This document shows positions 1 to 7,866 of a stretch of DNA of 11,862 bases, in pieces (position 1 is the first letter of the stretch; every line of letters starts with the position of its first letter). The notes under the pieces were generated by a model. That model saw only the letters and a list, made by a program, of their open reading frames with translations. It ran no database searches and had not been told where the DNA came from. Both the position numbers and the translations under genes were made by a program. The DNA is from Nephromyces sp. MM_2019 (lineage: Eukaryota > Apicomplexa > Aconoidasida > Nephromycida). The stretch lies in NCBI GenBank assembly GCA_015657535.1, contig JADHZB010000815.1, positions 1-11,862 on the forward strand. The letters run 5' to 3'.

Positions 1-128
1 TATATATATATATATAGTATATACGAGTCTATATATTTAAATAATGTGTGTGTGTTTATAAGCATGTTTCCCTTTCTTATAAATTCAATGTGTTATATCT
101 ATAATGCGTGTGTAAGTTGTGCAATTAC
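1..128 (-). other. Start of intron 4 of the Cdc23-like gene, running to the window edge
   Basis: Exon 4 ends AAAG|GTAATTGC at 129, a good donor in phase 1. Candidate acceptor AGs in the remaining 128 bases mostly lead quickly to in-frame stops. The one that stays open (near base 30) reads only into the terminal TA tract. The next exon is therefore probably outside the window. Bases 1-16 are a (TA)8 tract, and a CACACACAC tract on the sense strand lies at about 46-55. Confidence 0.5.
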
Positions 129-1270
129 CTTTGCATATTAGGCCTATAAGCCAATATAAAGGACTATCAATTTCACAGTCACTAGAAAATATATCATTCA
201 TAATTGTACTGAGGTAATCTACATAATTCGATGTAATTGATAAAGGATTTATCTGAGAAATGTAGCAATATATGCACATTTAAAAGGTGTGTTTGTGTGT
301 TTATTCTGTTAAAATGAGAAGTGATGTCAATAAAATTGTGTAATCAATGGCTTAGAATAAATCTCAAAATAAATATAGAGAATTGTATATAAATTTGTTT
401 AGATTTACAATTTAATATAGGCAAGTGTATGCGTATATTTGTGTGGAAAAGAATTTCAATACATGAACAATTTGTGTGTATATGTACAAATAAATCTATT
501 AGGAATGCTACCCAACTTACATGTGTTAAATGGGCTCTCTCATCAGAGGTGGCAATTTTGTATGCAAATAAATTTGAATAAGATTTGAGGAAAACAGCAT
601 GAGAAGATCTGCTCAAAACTTGGCTTAATTTTTCGTCATATATATCTTCAAATATCTTTGCACAATTCTTGTATTGACCTTTTTCATAAAATAATTTCGC
701 CTGTATGAGGAGCTGTAATCACATATACACATATACACATATATATATAACAAGATCTATATCTTTGTGTTTATATAGGAAATTATATGTACACACGCTT
801 TCAAAGGATGATGCCAAGAATTCGAAATATTGAATGTATGTAATTTACAGTAATAAGAGTAATTACTCAGTACAGTTGTCTGTATCTTTTGTATATACCC
901 TAGTGCAAGCTTATTCTTATAAATAAAATGCCTTTACATAATCAGTGTAATCAGAGTAGTATGTATTTTGATTGAGAAAGGTGCTGTAAACCCATACCTG
1001 CAAAGCACCTTGATAATCTACGTCGATAGTGGGTTGGTATACCTGATTTTTGACATTGTTGTCATTGGTTGGTTTAGTAGGGTCGATAGGTAGAAAACTA
1101 GATAGCCTAATTATATTATAAAAGGAATGTTAGAAAGATAACAATTATTTTATATATAGAATGGCATACCAAAAAGCGGTCTCGCTCATCCCCCTGAGCT
1201 GGAAAAAGTTAATGTTTGAAAGGATAAGGTTCGATTGTGGTTCATCATAGTTTAGATTTCTTAGAGACAT
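129..1270 (-). CDS. Spliced TPR protein resembling anaphase-promoting complex subunit 8 (Cdc23), N-terminal part
   Basis: Four minus-strand exons, 1270-1170, 1106-998, 712-521 and 252-129, join without a stop into about 175 residues. Junctions agree in phase: exon 1 leaves TG and exon 2 supplies G (Trp34), exons 2/3 and 3/4 join between codons, and exon 4 ends one base into codon 176. Visible in the product: an early RGMSETAFW (27-34), an acidic/polar linker (about 40-65), a TPR-like helix pair around AKLFYEKGQYKNCAKIF (75-91), FLKSYSNLFAYK (111-122) and SPLYWLIGLICK (164-175). This order matches the Cdc23/APC8 N-terminus as I know it: RGL..S.KW, then LAK.YF...EY.RAA.FL, FLY.YS.YL, GLYLYGVVL. 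In that family the protein is a TPR scaffold of the nuclear APC/C ubiquitin ligase. ATG 1270 is the first Met after an in-frame stop at 1316-1318. The gene continues past base 1, so most TPRs are missing. That it is a gene is fairly sure; APC6 or APC3 remain alternatives. Confidence 0.68.
253..520 (-). other. Intron 3 of the Cdc23-like gene (268 bp)
   Basis: The donor is a consensus CAT|GTAAGTTGG and the acceptor is ACATTTCTCAG|ATA with a short pyrimidine run. Both flanking exons are in phase 0. Another possible acceptor, TTTTAACAG, lies upstream but is followed by stops. The sense strand holds several CACAC tracts. Confidence 0.65.
713..997 (-). other. Intron 2 of the Cdc23-like gene (285 bp)
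   Basis: Donor CAG|GTATGGG and acceptor GATTACAG|CTC join two phase-0 exons. The intron is A+T-rich. Its sense strand carries TGTGTATATGTG-type tracts (721-745, 790-800), the opposite polarity to most of the locus. A small open segment after TTTACAG near its start would need a 14-bp intron, so I did not call an extra exon. An alternative acceptor at ATACAG, 12 bp further on, would drop four residues. Confidence 0.6.
1107..1169 (-). other. Intron 1 of the Cdc23-like gene (63 bp)
   Basis: The minus strand reads G|GTATGCC at the donor and TATAATTAG|G at the acceptor. A TTCTAAC branch-like motif at about 1129-1135 lies roughly 23 nt before the acceptor. Removing it converts a reading frame that would stop within a few codons into one that continues and completes Trp34. 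The short length is typical of compact protist genomes. Confidence 0.7.
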
Positions 1271-1498
1271 ATGATTAGGAAGTGTAGATAGAAGTTGATC
1301 AACCCAATGGGGTAGTTATGTATAGATACGCTAGATTTGGGAGCATCAAAAGACGAATCTTGCTTGTTAGTTTAACTCTATGTCTTGTTTGATACCTCAC
1401 AATGCATCTCCTGCAATGCGTATCATGTGATACGTCTCACACACTAATTATCTTGTGATAGTTATTAAAAGTTGGGTGTATCGATGCGGATAATGGTA
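1271..1498 (-). promoter_or_regulatory. Putative promoter/5' region of the Cdc23-like gene
   Basis: These 228 bp lie between ATG 1270 and the stop of a possible upstream exon. They are less A+T-rich than their surroundings. GTATCA, in either orientation, occurs at 1390-1395, 1420-1425, 1428-1433 and (just beyond) 1496-1501. The two middle copies form a perfect inverted repeat. Position and clustering suggest a transcription-factor site; no TATA-type core element is distinguishable. Confidence 0.35.
1419..1434. repeat. Perfect 16-bp inverted repeat, 7-bp arms
   Basis: CGTATCA, a TG spacer and TGATACG form a perfect palindrome-like site about 150 bp upstream of the Cdc23-like ATG. Its size suits a dimeric protein-binding site better than an RNA structure. 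Partial copies (TGATAC followed by CTCAC or GTCTCAC) flank it. Confidence 0.5.
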
Positions 1499-1714
1499 TC
1501 ACAGGTCTATAATGAAGGATATTGTAAATATATAGAAATCGAATGACTGGGAATAAAAATTGTAATCAACTGGTAGATTGAAAACAGGAAAATCTAAATC
1601 AGTTTGAATGTACATACACTTGTCAGAAATCATACCTGGGAAGTTTATGTTGAGTAATTTGTATGTTAAACGGGAAAGTTGATGTAAAATTATGTGCACA
1701 TTAAGCCTAAGCAA
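1499..1714 (-). CDS. Possible exon of an unidentified minus-strand gene
   Basis: This open minus-strand frame ends at TGA 1501-1499. A credible acceptor, TTTTGCTTAG|G, would start an exon at 1706, giving about 68 residues. The composition is mixed (Cys, Asp, Gln, Pro, Gly; for example NFPGMISDKCMYIQTDLDF), which is less like random A+T-rich translation than neighbouring frames. There is no ATG at the 5' end, and I recognise no domain. It lies 228 bp upstream of the Cdc23-like start in the same orientation, so it could be the last exon of the neighbouring gene. A donor-like CCCAG|GTATGA inside it leaves other splicing possible. Chance remains a real explanation. Confidence 0.22.
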   Translation of the reverse strand: MLRLNVHIILHQLSRLTYKLLNINFPGMISDKCMYIQTDLDFPVFNLPVDYNFYSQSFDFYIFTISFIIDL

Positions 1715-1742
1715 AATTTGCGCGTGCTAATGTAATATAAAT

Positions 1743-2000
1743 TTAGGCGTGCCACATTGGATTTATAGTAAATTTGAAAGGAAATTTGAAGGGAAATGTA
1801 CAGGAAAAGTTAGAGGCAAGTTTGAAGGGAAAATTGAAGGGGAAATTGAAAGGTAGGTTAAAAGGAAATTTGAGTGTAGGTATAGTCTAATTAGATAGTA
1901 GGTGCTCGAGTTGAGGGCATGTAGTGTTAAAGTCAAACCTAAAATTTAACTCAAATAGATGTGTAAACAAATTTAGATAAGGGAATGAATGATTGAGTAA
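1743..2000 (-). pseudogene. Open minus-strand frame with one internal stop; possible decayed exon
   Basis: After a good acceptor (TTGTTTTTAG|TTA at 2001) one minus-strand frame runs 86 codons to TAA 1745-1743, broken only by TAG at 1889-1887. The first 37 residues have ordinary protein-like composition (for example FDFNTTCPQLEHLLSN). The part after the stop translates the 12-bp minisatellite as FPFN/FPFK-type tetrapeptides. It could be two pieces of a decayed gene, a terminal exon ending at the TAG, or chance. No family is recognised and no upstream exon was found. Confidence 0.18.
1770..1874. repeat. Degenerate 12-bp minisatellite, about 8.7 copies, purine-rich on plus strand
   Basis: The consensus is AAATTTGAAGGG. 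Unit starts are at 1770, 1782, 1794 (11 bp), 1805 (13 bp), 1818, 1830, 1842, 1854 and a partial unit at 1866. The opposite indels in units 3 and 4 cancel, so the reading frame is restored. All purine-rich copies are on the plus strand, giving a local polypurine/polypyrimidine asymmetry unlike the rest of the window. Confidence 0.75.
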
Positions 2001-3182
2001 CTAAAAACAATATATATATATGTATTATAGGGAGCATAAAATTATATATTATTAGTTTCAATGGTTTCATATAGATTCTTAAAATACTATTAGTAAGGTT
2101 ATATACAACACAATCACTAAGCTTCAATGTGTGTGTGGGTTATATATATACACTGTACAGGTGTTTGTTTCAATGTGTCTTGGTTTATTGTGTATAGAAG
2201 GAAATGATGTACGTATGTTGTTACTATGTATCAATTTTTGCTAGAGCTTATTATATATTACGATTAAATATATTAATCAGAGATTATATATCAGACGCTA
2301 ATTAGAGAAGTACATGCATACACATGTATATATATGCATATATATATATAGGTACCATTGTGAATAAAGACATAGTATATTTACAAATCTCAGATCTTAT
2401 TGAATTGATAAATTTCGTTATTATGTATTGCTACGTATAAATTATAAGATTGGACAAACTTAATTGAATATATATAAATTACAAGGTAATAAATATAAAC
2501 ATATTTCACATTTGGCAATAAACTTGATAGAAATAGCCTAAATATTGACTGATCTATATATAAAGATATAAAAATAAATAGATTGTAAAATTCTCTAAAA
2601 ATCATAGTATTCACATATATGAAAATTTCAAAGATATTTAGTAACAAAAAGGTATATAAAAATTATAAGGAGGATTATTAGGTTTCCACTCATCTAAAAT
2701 GAATGTGTGTAGGTCAACTCGCTTTTTTTTTGCTATATATAAACCTTTAAATATAAGTTAACAGTAAATGATAATTCCTTCACTCCAGACCCTTATTTAA
2801 TTAAATATTAGATATATATGTAAATGGTTTATTCAAAATTATATATTCAAACATGTGTAATTTATTGTTTGTATAATAAAACATGTGTGTTTCAAGCTTT
2901 ATATGATTTATTTTAGTTGTAAATATAAGCATAATTCAGTTATTTAAAATTGAATCACACTAGAATATAATTGAAGTAATCTAAACAGTCAGGTTTTGTA
3001 TTTAAACTTATTTAGTTTAACTTTATTTATATTTTTTATAATTTGTAGAATATTGTGTAAATTAAGCATATTCTACTGTGTGTGTTTGGTTTATTTTGAA
3101 CAAGTGTTTTAACTTTTATGTATGTAATTAGATAATACAAGTAGATTTTATATGCAATTTTAACAAGGATAAAATGATCAAA

Positions 3183-3231
3183 AAACTTGTGAATTTTTAT
3201 TTAGCTAGATGATTTATAAACTCACAAGTTT
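3183..3231. repeat. Imperfect inverted repeat with 14-bp arms (stem-loop)
   Basis: AAACTTGTGAATTT at 3183-3196 pairs with AAACTCACAAGTTT at 3218-3231. There is one mismatch, which is a G-U pair in one transcript orientation, and a 21-nt loop. No gene end is adjacent, so the role is unknown. Confidence 0.5.
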
Positions 3232-3371
3232 ACATATTTGCTCTAATTTAAGCAATTTATGTTATACACACTATGTTGATGTATTTAAGTATTTGAATAA
3301 GGTCTGCTTTATAGATTCTATATATTGGTGGTAATTTGGGTAATTTTTTTACGCTATTTGTGAAACAATTT

Positions 3372-3384
3372 ACACAACTTGTGT
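3372..3384. repeat. Short palindrome ACACAA-C-TTGTGT
   Basis: A perfect 6+1+6 inverted repeat. A further CTGTGT (3402-3407) and ACACAG (3425-3430) pair follows it, so GTGT and ACAC words face each other here, a few hundred bases left of the polarity switch. Confidence 0.35.
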
Positions 3385-3690
3385 TTTAAACGCATCATGA
3401 TCTGTGTCGCAATTTATATAACTTACACAGTACTCTAACATCATAACAAAGAGACTCGATTCTTAATAAGTAAAACAACAAGTTTTGAATTTTGAAAGAT
3501 TGGATAATTAATGATCACATATATGTTATACACTCAAAGCTAGAAATAGAATATTTTATAACTGTAATTATTTCTATGTGTAAATCATACAATCTCAAAG
3601 ATAAGATATGCCTGGATATTTTTTATTTCTTATCCAATTTTGTTAATGTTAGGTTGTATGCACTACATGAGTGATTTAGTTTTTTACTAG

Positions 3691-3885
3691 ATGTTTAAGC
3701 ATAATATGTGTTGTGTGTTGTGGCACAGATTGGACGTGTACTGTAATTTCCGAGGAATAACATGGAATAACCTCGAAGAGTTAAAAGCTTATAGCACATG
3801 CATAAGCTTGATAATTCAAACACACACACAAACTTCCACACAAGTACGCACACCCACATATCCAAATGAAGGGAGAAGCACTTAA
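3691..3885 (+). CDS. Weak ORF, 64 codons, at the polarity switch
   Basis: The frame runs from ATG 3691 to TAA 3885. Residues about 10-30 contain two Trp and charged residues (LWHRLDVYC, GITWNNLEEL), which is richer than the surrounding A+T-derived frames, and the C-terminal half is CA-tract-derived (QTHTQTSTQ). A GGCACAG at about 3722-3728 could be a splice acceptor, making the first residues intronic. No homologue is recognised and no partner exon was found. It may be an isolated exon, a small gene on the right-hand strand, or chance. Confidence 0.15.
   Translation: MFKHNMCCVLWHRLDVYCNFRGITWNNLEELKAYSTCISLIIQTHTQTSTQVRTPTYPNEGRST
3785..3809. repeat. Perfect hairpin, 8-bp arms, 9-nt loop, at the strand-polarity switch
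   Basis: AAGCTTAT at 3785-3792 and ATAAGCTT at 3802-3809 enclose AGCACATGC. The hairpin lies between the last TGTGT tract on the left (ending about 3722) and the first CACACACACA tract on the right (about 3820). Confidence 0.5.
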
Positions 3886-4429
3886 ACTATACAAACTTAG
3901 AAAATTCACATGTTTGTGAAATTTGACACATAAAAGCACAAATTTATCCCAAAAGTGCTTATTGCTTGGATAGAAACTACCTGTATCGATTCAAAACATA
4001 CACACAGAATAATTTCTCGCTCAACTACTAATTTCTCGCTCAACTACATACGTTGAACACTATACTGTTATTTTGTATACACAAATCATTACTATTCCCC
4101 ACTGTGGGAGTTTAAGCCTAGCTTATATGCATATTAAAAGTGTAACCTGCTACGCCTATCAACTTGATTTCTATTATTTCATTTTTGTGTCTTATACCTA
4201 TATGCAAAGTTATATGAACAATATAAAAAGCTATATGCACATTTTGAAAACAAATTGAATAAATTAGCTAGCTAAAACAGCTAAAATGTATTTTAAACGT
4301 ACATAAAACAGTCATTTCATTGAAAAATTAAATTGTGTAAAAATAAATTATTTACACAAACACATCTGTTCTTAGTAAACTATCTACTTTGTACACAAAT
4401 CCACTTTATCAATTAATAATTCACAGGCA
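3886..4429. other. Non-coding stretch with a 19-bp tandem duplication
   Basis: No convincing gene. An open frame at 4073-4258 (plus) lacks an ATG and is Tyr/Ile/Met/Ser-rich, so I read it as chance. CACAC tracts appear on the plus strand (about 3998 and 4426). The only clear structure is the duplication at 4010-4047. Confidence 0.5.
4010..4047. repeat. Perfect 19-bp tandem duplication
   Basis: TAATTTCTCGCTCAACTAC occurs at 4010-4028 and again, identically, at 4029-4047. Perfect identity in an otherwise diverged region suggests a recent slippage event or a conserved site. It contains the uncommon word CTCGCTC. Confidence 0.85.
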
Positions 4430-5100
4430 CAGCACACACATCCAGAAATTCACACATGCACTCAACTCTACACATGTTCAGTGTGCTACGAGCATATCTC
4501 ACATTTTTACAAATTCAGCATGCTACACATATCCAGTGCACTGTACACATTAATTATCCGATTCATATTTCTAGACTAAATAATGCACCCATTAATTATA
4601 CTAGAAAAATTTGTTAGACCATACCCAGCTACATATATTAGACACACTCAAGATACCTACGCAAATTAACCACATAGTTTATACACTACAGTACACACAT
4701 TCATTATACTTCACACATTTCTATGCTAGTTATTACCTAGACAATACATATTCACTATACTAGCGACAACTATTGTATACTAAAAACATATTAACTATTC
4801 TCCATACTACATCATGTGAACAAAACATATTTAAGTCAAATTTTACACATTTTAAGTATATTACAATCACTAGCTGTGACACACACACTATTTACTACAG
4901 ATATTAACTGCATTACATATATTATCTACTGCCAATATTAGCTACAATACGCAAATTCTTTTCTACAAGTGTTAGCTATATTAAACACATTAGCTACAAT
5001 ACGCATATTAGCTACAATACACATGTTAGCTATGCTGCGCACATTAGATCTTCTAAACATATTATTTACTACACAAATCTAATTGCTATTATTATAAGCA
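4430..5100. repeat. Degenerate dispersed repeats built on CACAT, CTACA and TATACTA words
   Basis: The region has no coding frame but is internally repetitive. TTCAG(T/C)(G/A)TGCTAC recurs at about 4479 and 4516, and a CATTAATTATNC or TTCACTATACTAG pattern recurs between about 4550 and 4770. From 4937 to 5045 a roughly 18-bp repeat appears, with TTAGCTACAATACGCA-like units near 4939, 4971, 4989, 5008 and 5024. The plus strand is C-rich and G-poor throughout. Confidence 0.5.
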
Positions 5101-5340
5101 CACAAGAGCTCAAAAGTCAAATTCAAAATATATGCTACTACTACACATAAAAAAACATACACATATCAACTTTTACGGACACTTATAGATATAATTTGTA
5201 AACAAACAATCTAATAGGCACTTAAAAATGCTTTGAGTTTGGTAGGGGTAATGTTTATGAAATTTTTTTAAATCGTTTTGCACTTAAAATTTTCGTGCAC
5301 GTACTACAAATCTTGAGAAATTTTGATCTGTAAACAAAAA
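5101..5340. other. Spacer with palindrome CGTGCACG
   Basis: No coding frame. This short stretch of mixed sequence between repeat blocks has fewer CA tracts. It contains the 8-bp palindrome CGTGCACG at 5294-5301, with GTGCAC at its core, a word of the type bound by some ApiAP2 proteins. One site is weak evidence. Confidence 0.3.
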
Positions 5341-5654
5341 CACACACACAAAATAGATATACCTAAATGCTCACACACATCCGCCTTGGTAAATAAAATA
5401 TAAATGCACATACACACGCACTGGTAAATAAATGAAGTTTTAATTACATGCGCACATACCCACATACACATCTACACACACTTACACACACACACACACA
5501 CTTAAACGCAAATATACACAAACGCACACAATACATATAAAAACACACGCATCCACATACAAAAAAACACACGCATCCACATACAAAAAAACACACGCAC
5601 ACGCTCGCACACTCACGCAGACACACACAAACACTCGCACACACACACACGCGA

Positions 5655-5685
<31 letters not shown>

Positions 5686-5730
5686 CAAACGCACAAATCT
5701 ACACACACCCACACCAACATGTATGCGTAT
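5341..5730 (+). repeat. Dense (CA)n block with a 24-bp tandem repeat
   Basis: Nearly continuous CACAC words on the plus strand are interspersed with GC dinucleotides. The longest pure tracts are 5484-5501 and 5655-5679. Within 5543-5590 a 24-bp unit (ACACACGCATCCACATAC plus an A-run) is present twice, with a third partial copy from 5591. The long Cys/Val-rich minus-strand frames here are simply the complement of CA repeats and are not genes. Confidence 0.8.
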
Positions 5731-6064
5731 TATGAAATTTTTTTGAAAGAGTTTAAAACTAATTTAAGATGTAAGGAAATGTGTACTAGAAGAAGAAGGC
5801 ATTAGTCATCCAAATGATTTGAGATTTCGTATTATAAAAACATCATCACATAATATAAATAAAAAAACACACATATACACACACACAACATACACACATA
5901 CACAAAACTACACACACACATGCATGACTCAAACATACACGCGTACTATACACACACTCGCACACGAATATATTCACAGGATATTACAACCAAAACAATA
6001 AATATTTATACATATATGCACATAAATTCAATTAATATATATTAATAAACGTAGCTACATATTC

Positions 6065-6096
<32 letters not shown>

Positions 6097-6200
6097 TACA
6101 CACACACATACAAGCTTACACTTAAATACACATTTACATACATTCATACAAAAACACAAATACCCACACCCCCCACCTCCTCACTTACCCCAAACACACT

Positions 6201-6202
<2 letters not shown>
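5731..6202. repeat. CA-rich spacer
   Basis: A short TG-free, A+T-rich interval (5731-5860) is followed by further CACAC clusters, the longest pure tract being 6075-6096, and a C-rich patch at 6163-6182. Plus-strand frames translate to Thr-His runs with no start context or conserved-looking segments. Confidence 0.6.
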
Positions 6203-6231
<29 letters not shown>

Positions 6232-7400
6232 GAACAAATGCACATAAATATTTTATACATTTACACACGATACGAATCTTGACATAAATCACAAATAAGT
6301 TAACTACACATACACTTAAAAACACAACATAGCTAGATACACATCATTGACCTACACACACTCTTTTAATATAAATTAATACCATACATACACACACACA
6401 TTTCACTCGTTTATCTTTCCGAGTTTAATTAAGTATTATAATTTTTTATTTTTGAGTAGATTTGTTTACTGTTGATTGTCCTCCTCTATTCTGAACTACA
6501 CATTGTGAATCTAACACCCTGTAAATTGGTTAATAATACTGACTCATTTTCATATACTTAAGAGTTAATTTTTCCTTCTATATTATTAGATGAATGTGAT
6601 TACACTGTCAAAGAAAACTTTTGTATTAACAAACACACACGCAAACCCACACACATACTTTTTTCATTTATATACACGCTTATTTTCAATTATATAAACC
6701 TTTTTATTTACACGCACATTTATCCACACTTACATTCTCTTAAACATCTTCATTTCACACAAATATTTTTTTTTATTCACAAATATTTTTTCACACACCC
6801 ACACCCACACGTACTTGTATACAAACAACCACACACTTGTATGTATAACCTCACACACACACACACATGGTATGTTTGAATTCAATCAAATTAAATAGAA
6901 TGTCAACGAAGCATGCATTCATACACATCAAAACATATGCTCATACCAACAACAATACACACAAATACTATTATGTTTGTAAAATGATAGCTTAATTTAT
7001 ACACACATTTATACTACTAACAAATATTTTATTTCCTACCCATACTACGGCGCAATTATCAGCCAATCCACAAACACTCATACAGGCATATTTACAAGCA
7101 AATCTACATACACACACACATAAAACTCATTTATCAACAATTATATACACACGTTAATATAGACACATTTAACAACAAGTATAGATACATACAGGCACAG
7201 ATAATATTTGTATATATTTGAACAAACATCAAATTATATGATTAGCCATCGGATCAAATCATTTTCCTAACTTTTGGTTTAAATTGAATTTCTTTTAATA
7301 CACACACTCTTGACAAAGTTTGATAATATTGCATACGCACACAATCACACACATACTCGCACACATACTTAATTATATTTATCCGATTACATATATATAC
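6203..7400. other. Non-coding A+T-rich DNA with scattered CACAC tracts
   Basis: It begins with an (AT)n tract at 6204-6231. A mixed-composition interval at 6410-6620 contains only short frames, the best being about 35 codons from an ATG near 6591. A pure (CA)n tract lies at 6852-6867. AGCATGCAT occurs near 6910. No gene, RNA gene or longer inverted repeat was seen. Confidence 0.5.
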
Positions 7401-7828
7401 TCCCTGTCTACTCACTCCTAACAATACTAATTTTATCTATATATATATATATATATAAAGTTATTTCTGATATACCGATCACACACACGAATTTGTTATA
7501 TATATATATATATCCACAACCTTATATATAGTTTAATATATGTATATATAGCTACGGCACATAATCACACACAACCTCAGCACAGTAAATATAAACAAAT
7601 ACACACCATTACTTAATTCACACTACCTACTACATCTACAACACAACTTACTTCACATACACAGACACCTATTTATAAATATCTAATTATACCCACACTA
7701 TATACACACCTTTACCACACATACACACACACTCATTTAATACAGATTTAACGATATAACACGCCATAAACAATCTAACACTAAAAAATTTCCTCTATTT
7801 TGAAATATCGAATCATCCATCCATTTAT

Positions 7829-7866
<38 letters not shown>

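Larger units (their letters stand above)
2001..3482. other. A+T-rich stretch without a supportable gene
   Basis: Short frames only. The longest (2390-2647, minus) is dominated by Ile/Phe/Tyr/Leu, as expected from A+T-rich non-coding DNA. TGTGT tracts on the plus strand occur at about 2128, 2882 and 3078. A short (TA)n tract lies near 2340-2350. Two inverted repeats near 3183-3231 and 3372-3384 are described separately. Confidence 0.5.

Noticed and set aside
1215..1245. GGTTCGATT resembling a tRNA T-loop box
   Set aside because: It lies in the complement of exon 1 of the Cdc23-like gene, and no acceptor stem or anticodon arm can be drawn around it.
2390..2647. An 85-codon minus-strand frame resembling a membrane protein
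   Set aside because: Ile/Phe/Tyr/Leu-rich translation is expected from A+T-rich DNA. No splice signals or recognisable motif support it.
3492..3674. A 60-codon plus-strand frame with helix-like pattern (KDKICLDIFYFL)
   Set aside because: No ATG at its start, no good flanking splice sites found, and its strand disagrees with the local CA/TG polarity. It is worth rechecking only if RNA-seq supports it.
4073..4258. A 61-codon plus-strand frame
   Set aside because: It lacks an ATG, its composition follows local base content, and it includes a short YMQSYMNNIKSYM-like repeat that mirrors a DNA repeat.
5444..5712. Two overlapping minus-strand frames rich in Cys and Val
   Set aside because: They are the complement of (CA)n tracts, which read as TGT/GTG codons in every minus frame. 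There is no sequence complexity beyond the repeat.
5819..6001. A 60-codon plus-strand Thr-His-rich frame
   Set aside because: It has no ATG, and almost all of it is CA-tract translation. Unlike the frame at 9056 it is short and ends quickly.
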